Numbered from the stretch's first letter, positions 15,239-30,200 are shown. The stretch is 64,000 bases of DNA from an uncultured Rhodopila sp. (GCA_903851415.1 CAINOE010000107.1:62001-126000), one strand, 5' to 3'. The notes: generated from the sequence alone by a model not told the origin. Numbers and translations are program-made.

Positions 15239-18200
15239 GTCAACTCCCTTAGCGAGCCCGCATCCAGCCAATCGGTCAGCGTGCCGGCCCAGGCGCCGGT
15301 GTTCGGTTCGCGCAACATCGTATAGTGGTTGCCGGGAACGTTGGATATCCTCAACCGCGGCGCGATTTCCGGCCACGATCCTGCATCGCCCCCCGCCACG
15401 CTGTCGTTGGCATGCAGCAACAGTACCGGCCCGTCATAGCGCTGCGGGACGTAGCGCTCAAGGGACCGCGCGACAGCCCGCATCGCCTCGAAAGCCTCGT
15501 CCAGTTCCGCCGCGCCGCCGGGCAAGCCCGCGCGCAGCATCGCCTCCTCATCCGCCACTGGCAATGGCAGGTCGCGCGCCAGGAAGCTGTCGATCAGCGT
15601 CAGCGAATCAACCGGTTCGCCGCGCGCAGCAAGCTGGCACGCCATCTCGAAGGCTACCACCCCGCCGGCCGACCAGCCCAGCAGGTGATAAGGTCCGGCG
15701 GGCTGCAGCCGGCGCAGCGCGGTCAGAGCCGACGCGGCGATCACCTCGACATCGGTGCCCGGCGGGACATCGCACGGCAGCACGCGCAGCACCCGGGCGG
15801 GCGCCAGGCAGCGGATCAGGTCGCGATACATCAGCGTGGCGCTGGCAACCGGATGCATGCAGAAGATCGCGGGACCGGCGTTGGCACCCGGCTGCGAAAC
15901 GGACTCCCCGGCCGAACCGCGCAGATGCTCCGCCTGCGCCTCGATCGTCGCCGCCCGGTCCAGCAACGCATCCAGTGGAAGACCGCGGCCGAACTCACTT
16001 TCAATCCGCGACATCAACCGGACCGCCAGCAGGGAATGGCCGCCGGCATCGAAGAAGTTGTCGCATATGCCAATATCCGCGACATTCAGCACCTCGGACC
16101 AGATGCTTTGCAGCCGGCGCTCCGTCTCGTCCCGTGGTGCGACGGTGGCCGTCGCGGTCCGGCGTGCCGCGCGCGCTGCCTCGGCCTGCAGTGCGCGCCG
16201 GTCGATCTTGCCGGTGGTGGTGTGCGGCAGGCTGGAGCGCACGACAATCGCTGCCGGCTGCATGGCGGCAGGCAGCCGCTGCGCCAAATGCTTGCTCAAG
16301 GATTTCTGGCTCGCGGTTCCGGCTGCATACGCGATCAGGACGGGATTGCCAGCGGCATCGGCCGCCGTGGCCGCAGCCGCCTCGGCGACGCCTTCGGCGC
16401 ATGCAAGCACCGCCTCGATCTCTCCGAGTTCGATGCGGACGCCACGGATCTTCACCTGCAGGTCGACCCGCCCGAGAAATTCGATCTGCCCGTCAAGCCG
16501 CACCCGCCCCCGGTCACCCGTGCGGTACATCCGCTGCTCACCGTCAACGAACGGGTCGCGCACGAATTTTTCCGCCGTCAGATCAGGCCGGTTGATGTAG
16601 CCGATCGCCAGCGTCTCCCCGCCGACGTAGATCTCGCCGGCCATGCCGTCCGGAACGCGATGGCCGGCGTCATCCAGCACATACACCACCCGGCCGGGCA
16701 GCGGCCGGCCGATCGGCACGCGCGCCAGCGGGGCGTTCCTCGGCACGTCGTATACGGTTGCGGCGATCGCCACCTCGGTCGGACCGTATGAGTTCAGCAG
16801 ACATTCTGAAACGGCTGGCATGCGCTGCCAGAGTTGGACGGTCGCCGGCATCAGCGTGTCGCCGCCGACTGCCAGTATCCGCAGCGGCGTGGCCGGGGCC
16901 GAGGCGGGGTCTGCCGACCAGCCCAGCAGCAGCTCGTGCAGGTACGACGGCGCAACCTCGGCTACCGTCAGGCCGGACTTTTGCGCGACGCAGGAGAACT
17001 CCGACGGCGTCCAGATCCGGCGCTGCGTCAGCACGACGGTGCCGCCGGCCATCAGGGTTGGCAACGCCTGCTCCAGCGAACCGTCGAACCACATCGGCGA
17101 CCACTGAAGCACGCGATCGGCGGACGAAATCTCATACACCCGCTGAATCGTCGTGCAATGCGCGGCCAGCGCGCCGTACGAGACGGCCACGCCCTTGGGC
17201 TGCCCGGTCGATCCCGAGGTGTAGATGATGTACGCCGGATCGGTTGCCGCAACCGTCACCGGTTGATACGCCTCATCGCCGCTGCTGCCGCCGGGCGCGA
17301 GCCGCCGAATGCCGGCATCGCGCCGGATGAAGGCGTTTCGGGTTTCCGGCGCCGCAGGTTCCAGCGGCACATAGACCAACCCGGCCAGGAAAATGCCGAG
17401 CATCGCGGCAAATGCCTCGGGCCGGCCGGTGGCGGGCACACCTATGGCGGCACCGGCCGCCACCGTCCCCGCCGCAACAGGGGTCAGGCTCTTGCCTTCG
17501 CCTGCCCGCAGGCTCGCCGCAATAGCGCGGGCCCGGCCGAGCAGGTCACGATATGTCCAGCATCCGTCCTCCGTCCACAATGCGGCCGCATCGGGGGTTC
17601 GTTCCGCCGCCGCGGCAATGACCTCGTGCACCAACCGGACGAATTTCGCCGCGGGTTCGGCAGCCGGTGCCAGGCCGATCTCGCCGACACGCACCGCCGG
17701 TTCCGCGGCGACCGCACGCAGGATGAGATGGAAGTAGCTGGCGAGCCGCTCGATCGTCGGCCGGTCGAACAGGTCGCTGCTGTATTCGAATGTGCCGAGC
17801 AGCTCGCCCTGCTGCTCCACGATGTCCAGGGTCAGGTCGAAATTTCCCGTGCGGCCTTCCAGCCGGACCGGCATCGTTTCCACCCCGCCCAGATCGATCC
17901 CCGCCCATGGCACGTCCTGGAACGAGAACATGACCTGGAACAGCGGCGCGCAGCTCATGCTGCGGGGCGGAGCGATGGCATCGACCACCTGGCCGAACGG
18001 TACTGACTGATGCTCGAGCGCCTCCAGCACGACCGGCCGGACGCGTTGCAGCAATTCCGTGAAATCGGGATTGCCGGCGAGGTCGGTGCGCAGCACGACC
18101 GTATTGACAAACAGTCCGATCAGCGCCTCGGTATCGCTCCCGTCGCGGCCCGCAACCGGGGTGCCAACGACAATGTCGGTTTCGCCGCTCCACCGGTGCA

Positions 18201-21200
18201 GCAGCGCGCCGAACGCCGCGAGCAGGGTCATGAACAACGAGCATCCGTTGGCTTCGGCCAGCCGCCGCAGACGAACCGCTACCGCCGGGTCGATCTTGAA
18301 GCCAACGATGTCGCCCTCATTGCTCTGCGCAGCCGGCCGCGGGCGGTCGGTCGGCAATTCGAGCACAATGGGCGCGCCCGCCAACTGACTCTGCCAATAC
18401 GAAAGGTCCTGCTCCATCCTGGCGCCGGCCAGCGCCTGCAACTGGCGCCGTGCGACGGCGGGATACTGCACCGGCAGGGGTGGCAGAGCGGCCGCGCCGG
18501 CATAGAAGGCGGCGACCTCCCGCAGAAGCACGCCGATAGACCATCCGTCGCAGACCACGTGGTGGATGACGATGACCAGTAGCGCCTCCCGTTCCCCGCG
18601 CAGCAGGCTGACGCGCAGCAACGGATCGCGCGCCAGGTCGAACGGCTCCGCCACCCGCTGGCCGATCAACAGCCTGATGTCCGCCGCGCCAGGCAGAGGC
18701 ATCTCCTCCAGAGGGATCGTTCGCTCGGGATGAACCAGCAGTTCCGGCAGGCCATCCACGTCGACGATGTTGGACCGCAGCGCGTCATGGCGGGCGATCA
18801 CGGCGTTGAACGCCGCAGCGAGGCGGTCCGCGTCAACGGCGCCGGCGATGCGCAGGACGCAGGGCACGTTGTACGACGCCCCGCCTTCCAACTGGCACAG
18901 GAACCACATCCGCTCCTGCGCCGGGGAGAGTGCCGCCTCCCCCGGCAGCGGTTCGGACGGGGCAACGGTGCGCGCGGTCTCGACACGGCGGGCAAGCGCG
19001 GCAAGCACCGGCGTATCGAACAGATCGGCGATCCGCAGCGTCACCCCGAAGCTGTCGCGGATGCGGGCCATAACCTGGCCCGCAAGCAGCGAGTGCCCGC
19101 CGAGGTGGAAGAAGTGGGCCTCCGCACCGGCAACAGGCACCCGCAGGACCTCGCGCCAGATATCTGCAAGACGGATCTCGGTCTCGGTCACCAAGGGTGC
19201 CCCCATCCCGGGACCGGTCTCGGCCGGCATCGGATCGGGCAATGCGTTCCGGTTCAGCTTGCCGTTGGCGGACAGCGGCAGCGCACCGAGCGTAACGAAG
19301 AAAGGTGGAATCATGGCCTCCGGCAGCACAACCGCAAGGTGCGCCTTCAGCACTGCTTCGTCCGGCGGCGCGGCGGCCGGCACGTAATAGGCCACAAGGT
19401 CCAGATCGGGGCCGCGCACGGCGCGGGCGATGACCACACTGGCGCGCACGGCCGGGTGCTCGTTCAGCACCGCCTCGATCTCGTTGGGCTCGATGCGTAG
19501 GCCGCGAATCTTCACCTGGAAGTCCGCCCGGCCGAGGTACTCGATATTGCCGTCCACCAAAAAGCGCGCGACGTCGCCGGTGCGGTACAGACGGCCGTCA
19601 GGGCCCCCGCCGAATGGGTCGGGCACGAACCGCTCATTCGTCAGCTCGGGCCGGTTGCAGTAGCCGGGGGCGACACCGACCCCGCCGATATAAAGTTCCC
19701 CCGCCACGCCGATCGGCACCGGCTGCATCAGTCGATCGAGAACATACGTCCGGGTGTTGGCGATCGGCCGGCCGATCGGCATGCAATGCAGCGCGTCGCC
19801 GGGACGGCATCGCCAGGCCGTGACATCGATCGCCGCCTCGGTCGGCCCGTAGAGGTTGTGCAATTCACAGCCAAGCCGGGAGAAGAAGCGCTGCGCCAGC
19901 TCCGGGGGCAGCGCCTCGCCGCTGCAGATCACCCGGCGCAGCGAGGTGCAGGTCTCGACGCCGGCTTCCTCCAGGAACAGCCGCAGCATCGACGGCACGA
20001 AATGCAGCGTAGTGACTTGTTCCCGGCGGATGATGTCGATCAGTTGCGTGCTGTCGCGGTGCGCGTCCGGCGGCACGACGACCAGGGTGGCGCCGGTCAA
20101 CAGCGGCCAGAAGAACTCCCAGACCGAAACGTCGAATGTATAGGGCGTCTTTTGTAGCACCCGGTCGGCTTCGGTGAGGCCGAACGCCTCCTGGGCCCAC
20201 AACAGGCGGTTGCAGATGCCTCGATGGGTGTTCATCACCCCCTTCGGCCGGCCGGTCGTGCCGGAGGTGTAGATGACATAAGCCAGGTTCCCCGGCGCCA
20301 CCGCGACGGAGGGCATTCCGCGGTTGCAGGCCGCAAGCACGGCCGCATCGCCATCCATGCGCACCACCGCGACCGTGTCGAACCAGCCCGCATGAGCGTC
20401 ACACGTCACCACCACCGGGCAGCCGGCGTCCTCCACCATGAACCCGACCCGCTCGGCCGGCCCCTCGGTGTCCATTGGCAGGTAGGCACCTCCCGCCTTC
20501 AGAATGCCGCACAAAGCGACAACCAGGTCGAGCGACCGCGGTAGACAGACCCCGACGATGACGTCCGGCCCGACCCCAAGTCCGCGCAGGTGGGTGGCCA
20601 GACGGTTCGCCGCCGCATCCAGCTCGGCATAGGTCAGCGTTTGGTCCTGAAACACCACCGCGTCCCGCCCGGCGTGCCGAATCGCTGCCTCTTCCAGCAG
20701 CTCGTGCAATGGTTGATCCAGCCGGTAGGGCCGGTCCGTTGCGTTCCACTCCGAAACCACCAGCCGGCGCTCGGCCGGCGGCAGGATTGGCAGGCGGCCG
20801 ACCGGGAGGTCCGGGTCGGCAACCAGACCCTCCAGCAGGGTGCGGAACTGTTCACCCATTCGCTCGATCGTCGCCGCGTCGAACAGGTCCGGGTCGTAGG
20901 ACAAATGCAGCGCGTAGCCGCCGCCGGACGGCATCACGTCCAGCGAGAGGTCGAACTGGCCCTCCTGCTGGAACATCGGGAACGGCGCTGTGCGCATGCC
21001 GCCCCATGCCACCTCCCGGGCATCGCCGCGCACCAACTGGCCGGCCATGCCGCCGGTATCGGGCACGCTTTGAAACACGAAACAGATTTGGAACACCGGC
21101 GAGCGCGCCTGGTCGCGGCCACGATCCAGCCGCAACCGCTCGACCAGCAGCGGGAACGGGTAGTCCTGGTGCCGCATCGCGTCGAACACCATGTGCCGCA

Positions 21201-24200
21201 CCCGGCCCAGCAACTCGGCGCCGGTCGGGCTGCCGGAGAGGTCCGCCCGCAGCGCGACCATGCTGACGAGATAGCCAACCGTACGGGCGAACTCCGGCCG
21301 GGTGCGGCCGGCCATCGGAGAGCCAATGACAAGATCCTCCTCGCCGGTCCAGCGGTGCAGCCAGACGAAGAAAGCCGTGAGCATGACAACGAACGGCGTG
21401 GTTGACCGGCCTTGCGCGAGCACCTTCACCCCGGCGGAAAGCGCATCGGACAGCACAAGCCCCATGGAGGCGCCGCGTCCGCTCCACCCGGCCGACCGCG
21501 GCCGATCGGCCGGCAGCGTCGTGACGGGTCGCGGTTCGGCCAGTTGCGCGCGCCAGTACTCCCAATGCGCTTCGCCTGCCGCCGACACCACCATTTCGCG
21601 CTGCCAGCGGACGAAGTCGCGGTAGGGGCCGGGGGGAGGCGGCAGTGCCAGCGGAGCGCCGGCAGCCTCTGCCTCGTACAATTCGCCAAGTTCGCCGATC
21701 ACCAGCCACAGCGACAGGGCATCGATGGCGATGTGGTGAATGGTCAGCAGCAAGATCGATTCGCCGTCGACCCACGTGAACACCCGGGCGCCGAGCGGCG
21801 GTCCCCGCTCGAGATCGAACGGCGCCTGATAAGCGGCTTGCACGGCGGCTTCGAGCCGCGGCTGGTCCCAGCCGGCAGCGTCGATCGTCAGCACCGGGAT
21901 GTCGCGCACCGGCGGCACCTCGCAGATTATTTGGTCTTCCCACAGGCGGAAGCCGGCACGCAGCAGTTCGTGTCGGGCGGCAAGGGTGCGCAGCGCGCGC
22001 CGCAGGGCGGCAATGTCCAGAGGAGACAGCAGGCGGACATGGAACGCCACATGATAAGCGGCGCTGTCCGGCAACAGCCTGTACAGGAACCACAGCGCCT
22101 GCTGCCCGTATGACGCCGGCAGCATCTCGGACTCAGTCTGCGGCTCAGCGGCGGGCGCGGGCGGCGCGGCATCCGGAAACCGCCCGCGCAGGCTTTCGGC
22201 GTGGCAGTCGCACAGATAGCGTGCCAGCGCCCTGATCGAGGGGTATTCGAAAACGATGGTCGGGGGGACTTCGATCCCATAGCTCTGTTGCAGGCTGCCG
22301 GCGATTTCGACGAAGCCGATAGAGTCGACACCGTACTGGGTCAGCTCCTTGCCGGGATCGATGGCGCTGGGCGCGATCTTCAGGATGCCGGCGGCCATCT
22401 CCACCAGCATGCGCTCGACCGCCGGCGCCAGCGCGCCGGCATCCGATGTGGAGGGCACTGAGGACGGCGGCGCGACGAGCCGCAGCAGTGCGCTGCGCCG
22501 TCCATACAGAACCATGGCCCGCGGCAGGCCCGCGCCCAGAACGCGATCGAAGCTGGCCAGCCCTTGCTCCGGCGGCAACGATGCGATCCCGAGGGAATTC
22601 AAAAAGGCCTCGAGCTCCGGCGCGGCATGCATGCCGCCGCTGTCCCACAGGGGCCAGTTGATGGAGGTGATGCGTCCGTCGCTGGTTTCCGCCAGCGCGT
22701 CCAGGTAGCTGTTGGCATAGGCGTATCCGGCCTGCCCGGCATTGCCAACAACCGCCGCGATTGACGAAAAGCAAAGGAAGAAGTCGAGCGGCAGCCCCGC
22801 GGTCGCTTCCAGCAGGTTCAGCGCGCCGGCGATCTTGGGGGCCAGCACGGCAGTCAGATCATCCTCGGCCTTGTCGCACAGCAGCCCGTCGCGCAGCACC
22901 CCGGCGGCATGAATGACGCCGTGCAGCGCCCCGAAGCGTCCTGTCACCTCTGTCACCAGCCGGCGGACATCCTCCGCGTCGGTAACATCAGCCTGGACGA
23001 AGGCCCCGGCATAAGCCCCGGCGGGCGCATTGCGTCCCGCCAGCACGACCCGTGCGCCGCAGGACCGTTGCAGGTGATCAGCAATGAGGCGCCCCAGCCC
23101 GCCGGTCCCGCCGGTGATCAGGTAGACGCCGCCGCGCCGCAGCCGCGACGCCTGCGCCGGAGGCGGAATCTCCTCCATGCGCCGGCGCGACCGCTGGCCG
23201 AACCGGTAGCGGATTTCGCTGCCATCCAGGTCGCCGATTTCGTCTGCGATCACGCCGGCGACGTTCGACCAGTCGTCGAGTTCGACCGTCTTCCAGGCAA
23301 AGCCAGCCCGTTCCCTGCGAACGGACTTGAGGAAGGCGGCGAGCGCGGCGGCGGCGGGCTGGCCATCATGCACGACCAGAACCTGCGAAGCGGCCGGCGC
23401 GGTTCGCAGCAGGCGGAACAAGGCATGGACGGAGCGCTGCTGCCGGGCTTTTGCATCGCCACCGAGCCCCGGCTGCGACAGCAGATGGACAATGCGCGGA
23501 TGCGGCAAGTCCGGCAGGGTCAAAGCGGGCGGAGAGTGCCGGCCGCCGATCCGCACTTCATCGCCTTGTTGCGGATAGCGCTCAGCGTCAGGCGCCGCTT
23601 CATCCGGCAGCATCACCTCCACCCGCGCCTGCAGCGCCTCCGCCAGCATGCGGGCGTGGCGATCATCGGCATCGAGCAGCAGCACAGGCTCTCCGGAGGG
23701 CGCTTTCGGTGAGGCCGCGCCGTCCGGATGCCAGTCCGGCCGGAAATACAAGGTCTCGTTACCGCCGTCATGGCCACCGGCTTCGCTGATGGCGAAATCA
23801 CGCACGGTAATAGCGGCCTGACCGGTCTCATCCATAAGGTCGAGGTCGAACCGGCGGGTGCGTCCCTCGATACCGGCGGGACGCACATGGACGAAGCACG
23901 GCGATGGAAGCGGGCCGCTGATACCGATCTCGCCGATGGACAGAGGCAGGAACGCCCCCTCGCCGGCCAGCGCCGCCACGATCTGCAACGCGCCGTCCAA
24001 TGAGGCTGGCGGCAGAACTTCGCCGTCCCCGCCGGCCGAACGGATAATGATCGCGAAGGCCTCCTCGCGCCACTCGACCCGCTGAACCGTTTGGAAGCTT
24101 GGCCCGTATTCCAGCCCGCGGGCGGCCAGCCGCGAGTACCAGGCGATGCCATCCATGCTTTCCCGGCAGCGGCTGCGCAGCGCGGCAATATCGGTGCGCG

Positions 24201-27200
24201 GCGGCGCGACCTGCGGCAGCCCGAAATCGACCAGCCCCCGGCAATAGGGGCCGGCCTGGAACCGCGCCGAACCGGGCTGCCGCTCGAACCGGACCTGGAC
24301 CAGGGCCGGGCCGTCCGACACATCCAGCGGGCGAGTCCAGAGCACATCGCGGATGCGGCGCACCGGTTCATTAAACAGTTTTTCGGCCGCGCCGCGGGCA
24401 AACTCGAGATACCACGTGCCGGGGACCACGCGCCGCCCTGCGACGACATGATCGCGCAGGTTCGGCTCCTCCCCGGTCAGCGCCAGCTCGACAACGCCGG
24501 CATCCGGCGGCGTCACCCAATGGCGGTCGCGGGCAAAGGGATAGCTTGGGAGCGACACCCGGCGCGGCGTTACGCCACCGTACAGTGAGGTCCAGTCCAC
24601 TTCGAAACCGTTGGTCCAAAGCTGGGCGAGCCGTTCAACGCCAAACGCGCCGGGCAAGGGACCCAGCGATGGACCCTGAGAGAGGTAAGCGCCTGCAGTG
24701 TCACCGGTGATGAACCGGCGCAGAACTCCGCGAAGCTCCTGCCGATCGGCGGCCAGGACGGCCAGCCGATGCTCCATCGTGGTGCGGCCGGTCTGTAGCG
24801 TCCAGGCAATCCGGTCCAGCGCAGCCTTGCCGTCGAGAGCCTCCAGCAGCCGTTCCGCGGCGGCGCGCAGCCGTTCGGCCGAACGGGCCGACAGCACGAA
24901 CGCAAACGGACCGGGACGGGCTGGCGCCATCGGGTCGGGCGGCGGCTGTTCCACGACGATGTGGCAGTTGGTGCCGCTGAAACCGAACGAACTGACCGCC
25001 GCGCGCAACCGCTCCCCGGTCCAGGGGGTCAGGCTGCCGTTCACCCGGAACGGACTCGGCTCAAAGCGGATATGCGGGTTGTCGCGGCGGAAATGCAGGG
25101 TTGGTGGCAGTTCCCGATGCCGCAGCGATAGCAGAACCTTGATCAGTCCCGTCACGCCGGCGGCCGCCGAGGTGTGCCCGATGTTGCTCTTCACCGAGCC
25201 GATCCGGCAGAAACCGACGTCATCGGTGAAGCGGCGGAACGCCCGGGTCAGCGCATCCACCTCGATCGGGTCGCCCAGCTTGGTGCCGGTGCCGTGGGCC
25301 TCGACATAGCTGATGGTGGCGGGATCAATGCCGAAGCGTTCGTAGACGGCGACCTCCAGGTCGCATTGCGAGTCGGCGGACGGTGCGGTCAGACCGTTGG
25401 TATGGCCGTCCTGGTTCACACCGGACCCCAGGATCACGCCATGGATCGGATCTCCGTCCGCCAAAGCGCGGTCGAGCCGCTTGAGCACCACGACGGCCGC
25501 GGCTTCGCCCGGGACGAACCCGTTGGCGCGATCGTCGAAGGTCTTGCACAGCCCGTCGGGCGACAGCATGCCGCCCTTGCTCATGCAGATGTAGGGCTTT
25601 TCCGTCAGATATAGCGTCACGCCGCCGGCCAGCATCAGGTCGGCCTCTCCGGCGCGCAACGTGTTGCAGGCCTGATGCACGGCGACCAGCGATGAGGAGC
25701 AGGCGGTGTCCAGCGCGAACACCGGCCCCTTCAGATTGAGCACGTAGGCAATTCGCGCGGGCAGGATCGCGGTCGAGTTGCCAAGCATCGCCTGAGCCGG
25801 TTTCCGGTCGCCGACAAGCGCCAGATACTCGTTGCCCATGACGCCGATATAGGCGCCGCACCGGGCCCCGTTCAACGCGCTCCCGGAGTAACCGGCGTCC
25901 TCCAGAGCCGCCCAGGCGGTTTCCAGATAAATCCGCTGCTGCGGATCCATCAGTTCGGCATCGGCAGGCGATATATTGAAGAACAGTGCGTCGAACTTGT
26001 CGGCGTCCGCCAGGAAGCCGCCGGCCTTGCAGTAGCTCTTGCCCGGAGCACGCGGGTCCGGATCGAAATATTGCTCGATCGGCCACCGCTCCGGCGGGAT
26101 TTCGGTGACGGAGCAGACGCCGTCCCGAAGGTTGCGCCAGAAATCATCCAGCTCGTTGGCGCCCGGGAACCGGCCGGCCATGCCGATGATGGCGATCGGT
26201 TCCGGGCCCGCCGCGACGGAGCGGGGCGCCGCTTCAGCCAGGGCCGCCGCCGCGGGCTGCGGTGTATCGGACCGGACGGCCGCCGGCTCCGGGGTTGGTT
26301 CCGGCACTGCGCCTTCGGTAACGACCAGCGGTTCCAGGTAGGCGGTCAGCCGCTCGACGGAGGCGTGATCATACAGCTTGGTCGCCTCGACATCCAGGCC
26401 GAGAAGTTCATTGATCTGGCGAATGAATTCAACGCCGAGGACGGAATCGACGCCGAGGTCGAGGAACGACTGGCGGGGATCGATTTCGTCCGGTTGCATC
26501 AGCAGCACGCGCGCGAGTTCGGCCAGCACCGTGTCCTTGACGTACGCTGTCCGGGCGGGCGTGACGGGCGCTTTGAGGACGGCTGTAACCGGCTCCGGCC
26601 CGGCCGGCAGCACGGGCCGGACGGAGCGCGGCTGGCTGGCGGGCGGCTGGGCGCTGTCATCCGGGCGAAGCGGCAATGAAGCCCAACCTGCGCCGGCAGC
26701 CGGCGCGGCCTTCGTCGTCATGAGCGGCAAGGCCTCGCCATCCATCACGCGAGGCGCTGATGCCGGCGAAGGTGTGAGTGGCGGCCCGATGTCTGCCGGA
26801 TGTTTCCCGCTATCGGTCACGATACCGGCGGGAGAGCCGGTGTTGCCGGCAACGACCATTGGATCGAGCAGCACGACCCGCCGGCCGGCGGGTGCCGGTG
26901 CTGCAACCGGTTCAGTCTGTGCCGTTACGGCGGGCCGGGAGGGGCGTGGAGCCTCCAGGTCGAACCAGCAGCGGCGTTTCTCGAACGCGTACCCGGGCAG
27001 CGACACCCGCACCGGCATTCCGGCCGGGTACAGCAGGTGCCAGTCGAGCGGGATGCCGGCAACCCACAGCCGGCCCAGCTTTTCGAGGTCGTTCTCCTGG
27101 ATGATGGCGCGCAGGAAACTCTCGCCCGCGGCGCCGCTCACCAGCAGGCCATAGGCATCGGACGGGCTGCCGCTGCCACGAAACACGCCCGCGACCTCCG

Positions 27201-30200
27201 CCTCACCCCGCCGCACGGCACCAAGGACTGTGCAGACCTCATCAAGGCTGGCCGCGACGACGGCAATCCGTTCCGTCATCATCTCCCGCCCGACCTGCAG
27301 GGTGCAGGCGACGCTGTCGAGCGACAGGGTGTCACGGTGCTGCTCGATGCAGGTGATCAGGCGGTCGATCGTATCGTCCAACCTGTCGGCGTTGGCGGCG
27401 GACAGGACGATCAGGCACGGCCGGCCGGACGGCACCGGCGGCGCCATGTCGTAGGCTTCAAGAATGACGTGCGCGTTGGATCCGCCGGCACCGAAGGAGC
27501 TGACGCCGGCACGCAGCGGCTGGCCCTGCGGCACGCGCCACGGCGACAGGTCCCGTTGCACGCGGAACGGCGTCTCCTCGAAGCGGATAAACGGATTGAG
27601 TTCCGCCGAATGCAACGACGGCACGAGCTGCCGGTGCCGCATTTGCAGCAGGACTTTGGTGATCCCCGCGATGCCGGCGGCGGATTCCAGATGGCCGATA
27701 TTCGACTTCACCGAACCGATGGCACAGAGCTGATCGGGCCGCGGCCCGAAAGCCTTGGCCAACCCGGCGATCTCGATCGGATCGCCCAGCGACGTGCCGG
27801 TGCCATGCGCCTCGATGTAGCTCAACGTCACCGGATCGCAGCCGGACCGCTCAAAGGCCTGCGCAATCACCTTCGCCTGCGCGTTCGGGTTCGGCACGGT
27901 GTAGCCGCTGGTGCGGCCGCCGTGGTTCACCCGGGAACCCTTCACGATGGCATAAACCTGGTCGCCGTCCGCCAGGGCCGCCGCGAGCGGCTTGAGGATG
28001 ATCGCGCCGACCCCCTCGCCCGGCACGTAACCGTCGCCACCGGCGCCAAAGCTGCGGCAGCGGCCGTCGCTGGAGGTGAAATTCCCCTGATTGAGCTGGC
28101 GGTATTTCTGCGGGTGCAGCGACAGGTTGACGCCGCCGGCGATCGCCATGCCGCATTCGCCGCGCCGGATCGCCTCGGTGGCGAGATGGATCGCCGTCAG
28201 CGAGGACGAGCACATGGTATCCACCGCCATGCTCGGCCCGAGCAGGTCGAACACATAGGAGACGCGGTTCGCCACCGATGCGAATGAGGAACCGGGCAGC
28301 AGGTGGCTGCCACGCCCGGACTGTTCCGGCCCGTAAAGCTGGTAGTCGCCCCACATCACGCCGACAAAAACGCCGATCTCGCGCCGCTCGACCGAGGTGC
28401 GGGTGTATCCGGCATCTTCCAGCGCGTGCCAGGCAACCTGAAGGAACAACCGCTCCTGCGGGTCGATGCAGGCAGCCTCACGCGGGGAGATGCGGAAGGC
28501 CGCGGGATCGAAACGGTCCACATCGCTGATGAAGCCGCCCCAGCGCGCCTGGCCGGAGACGCTGCGATCCCATCGCTCCGGCGGGATTTCGGTGATGCAG
28601 TCGCGCCCGTTGCGCAGATTGGACCAGAAGGCGTCGAGGTCGTCGGCCATGGGATAGCGGCCGGCCACACCGATAATGGCGATTTCCCCCGCGGTTTCGA
28701 CCGGACGGACGGGCAGTCCGGTCGCCGCGTCGCGCGATATGGTCACGGCAGCGGGCGGGGCCGCCAGGCCGCCATCCGCCATGCCGGCATCCGCCACGAC
28801 GGGGGAAGGATGTCCCTCCTTCGCCCGCACCGTATTCCGGTCACCCTGCGGCCCGGCGATCCGTTCGCCGTATTCCGCCACCAGATGCGCGGCAAGGTCG
28901 GCAACGCTTGCATGCTCAAACAGCAGCGTCTTGGGCAGGTCGCCGAACGTCTCCTCCAGGCTGCGCGTCATGTTGAGGGCGGAGACGGAGTCGATGCCGT
29001 ATTTGTCGAACGTCGCGAGCGGCTGGATCGCGGCAAGCGGCAGCTTGAGTTCCCGCGACAGCAGCCGCCTGACGAGGTCCTCGACCCGGCCGGCCGCTTC
29101 CGGCGAGGCGGCGGCAGGTGCCGGCGCGCGCGCGGGTGCAGGCGTCACCTCCGGCTGCGGGCCAGCAGCGGCTGCCAGGGTCCGGCGGATGCGGAGCGCA
29201 TCGCCATGCAGCACCACCACCTGCCGTTCCGTCAGGGACATTGCCGCCTCAAAGGCGCGCAGGCCGCCGGCACGGTCGAGCGGAACCAGGCCGGTATTTG
29301 CCGCCAGCCAATCGATTGCCCGGGAGCTGGCGCGCATGCCGCCATCCTCCCAGAGTGGCCAGTTGATGCTGAGCGTCGCTCCGGGCAGCACATCGAGCGC
29401 GGCATTGGCATAGGCGTAGTCGGCTTGGCCGACGTTGCCAAAAAGGCCGGCTATAGAGGAGAACGTAACGAAGCAATCCAGGTCGCAATCGGCCGTGGCC
29501 TTTAGCAGGTTGAGTGCCCCGCGGACCTTTGGAGCAACGACGGCGGCGAAGTCCGCCGCGGACTTATGGCGCACAAGGCCGTCGCGTAGCTCGCCGGCGC
29601 AGTGAAAGACGCCGTGCAGCGCTCCGTGACGTTCGATGATTTTTGCCACCAGCGCCTGCGCCTCGGCCGGGTCGGTGACGTCCGCCCTGATCCAGCGCGG
29701 ATCGGCCCATGTAGAGCGTCCGGCCGGCACCACCCGGGCGTCCCAATCGCCTGTCAGGTGGCCGTCCAGTATGCGGCCAAGGCCGCCGCCCCCGCCGGTG
29801 ATCAGGTAAACACCCTGCCGCCGCAGCCGCGCCGGGCCGGTGGGTTGAGTTATTTCCTCCAACTGCCGCACCGACCGGCGGGCGTCGGCGTAGCGGACCT
29901 CTGCTCCGTCGATCGTGCCGATTTCAGCGGCAACGATATCCTCGGCCTGTCGCCAGTTGTCGAGTTGCACCGTCTTGAAGGCGAACTTCGGCTCCTCCTG
30001 CCGCACGCTCCGGCAAAACGCCGCCACGCCTGCCCCGGCGGGGTTGCCGTCATGGACGTGCAGCAGAGCCGGCGGCATCGGGGATGCCTGGACGATCGAC
30101 AGCAGCGCCCGGACATCCATGTCCTGCGACGCCGGCGAAAAATGGACGACCACGGCGGGGCGCAGCCGTTCCAGCGCAGCCACGACGGTGTCCGGCGTGG

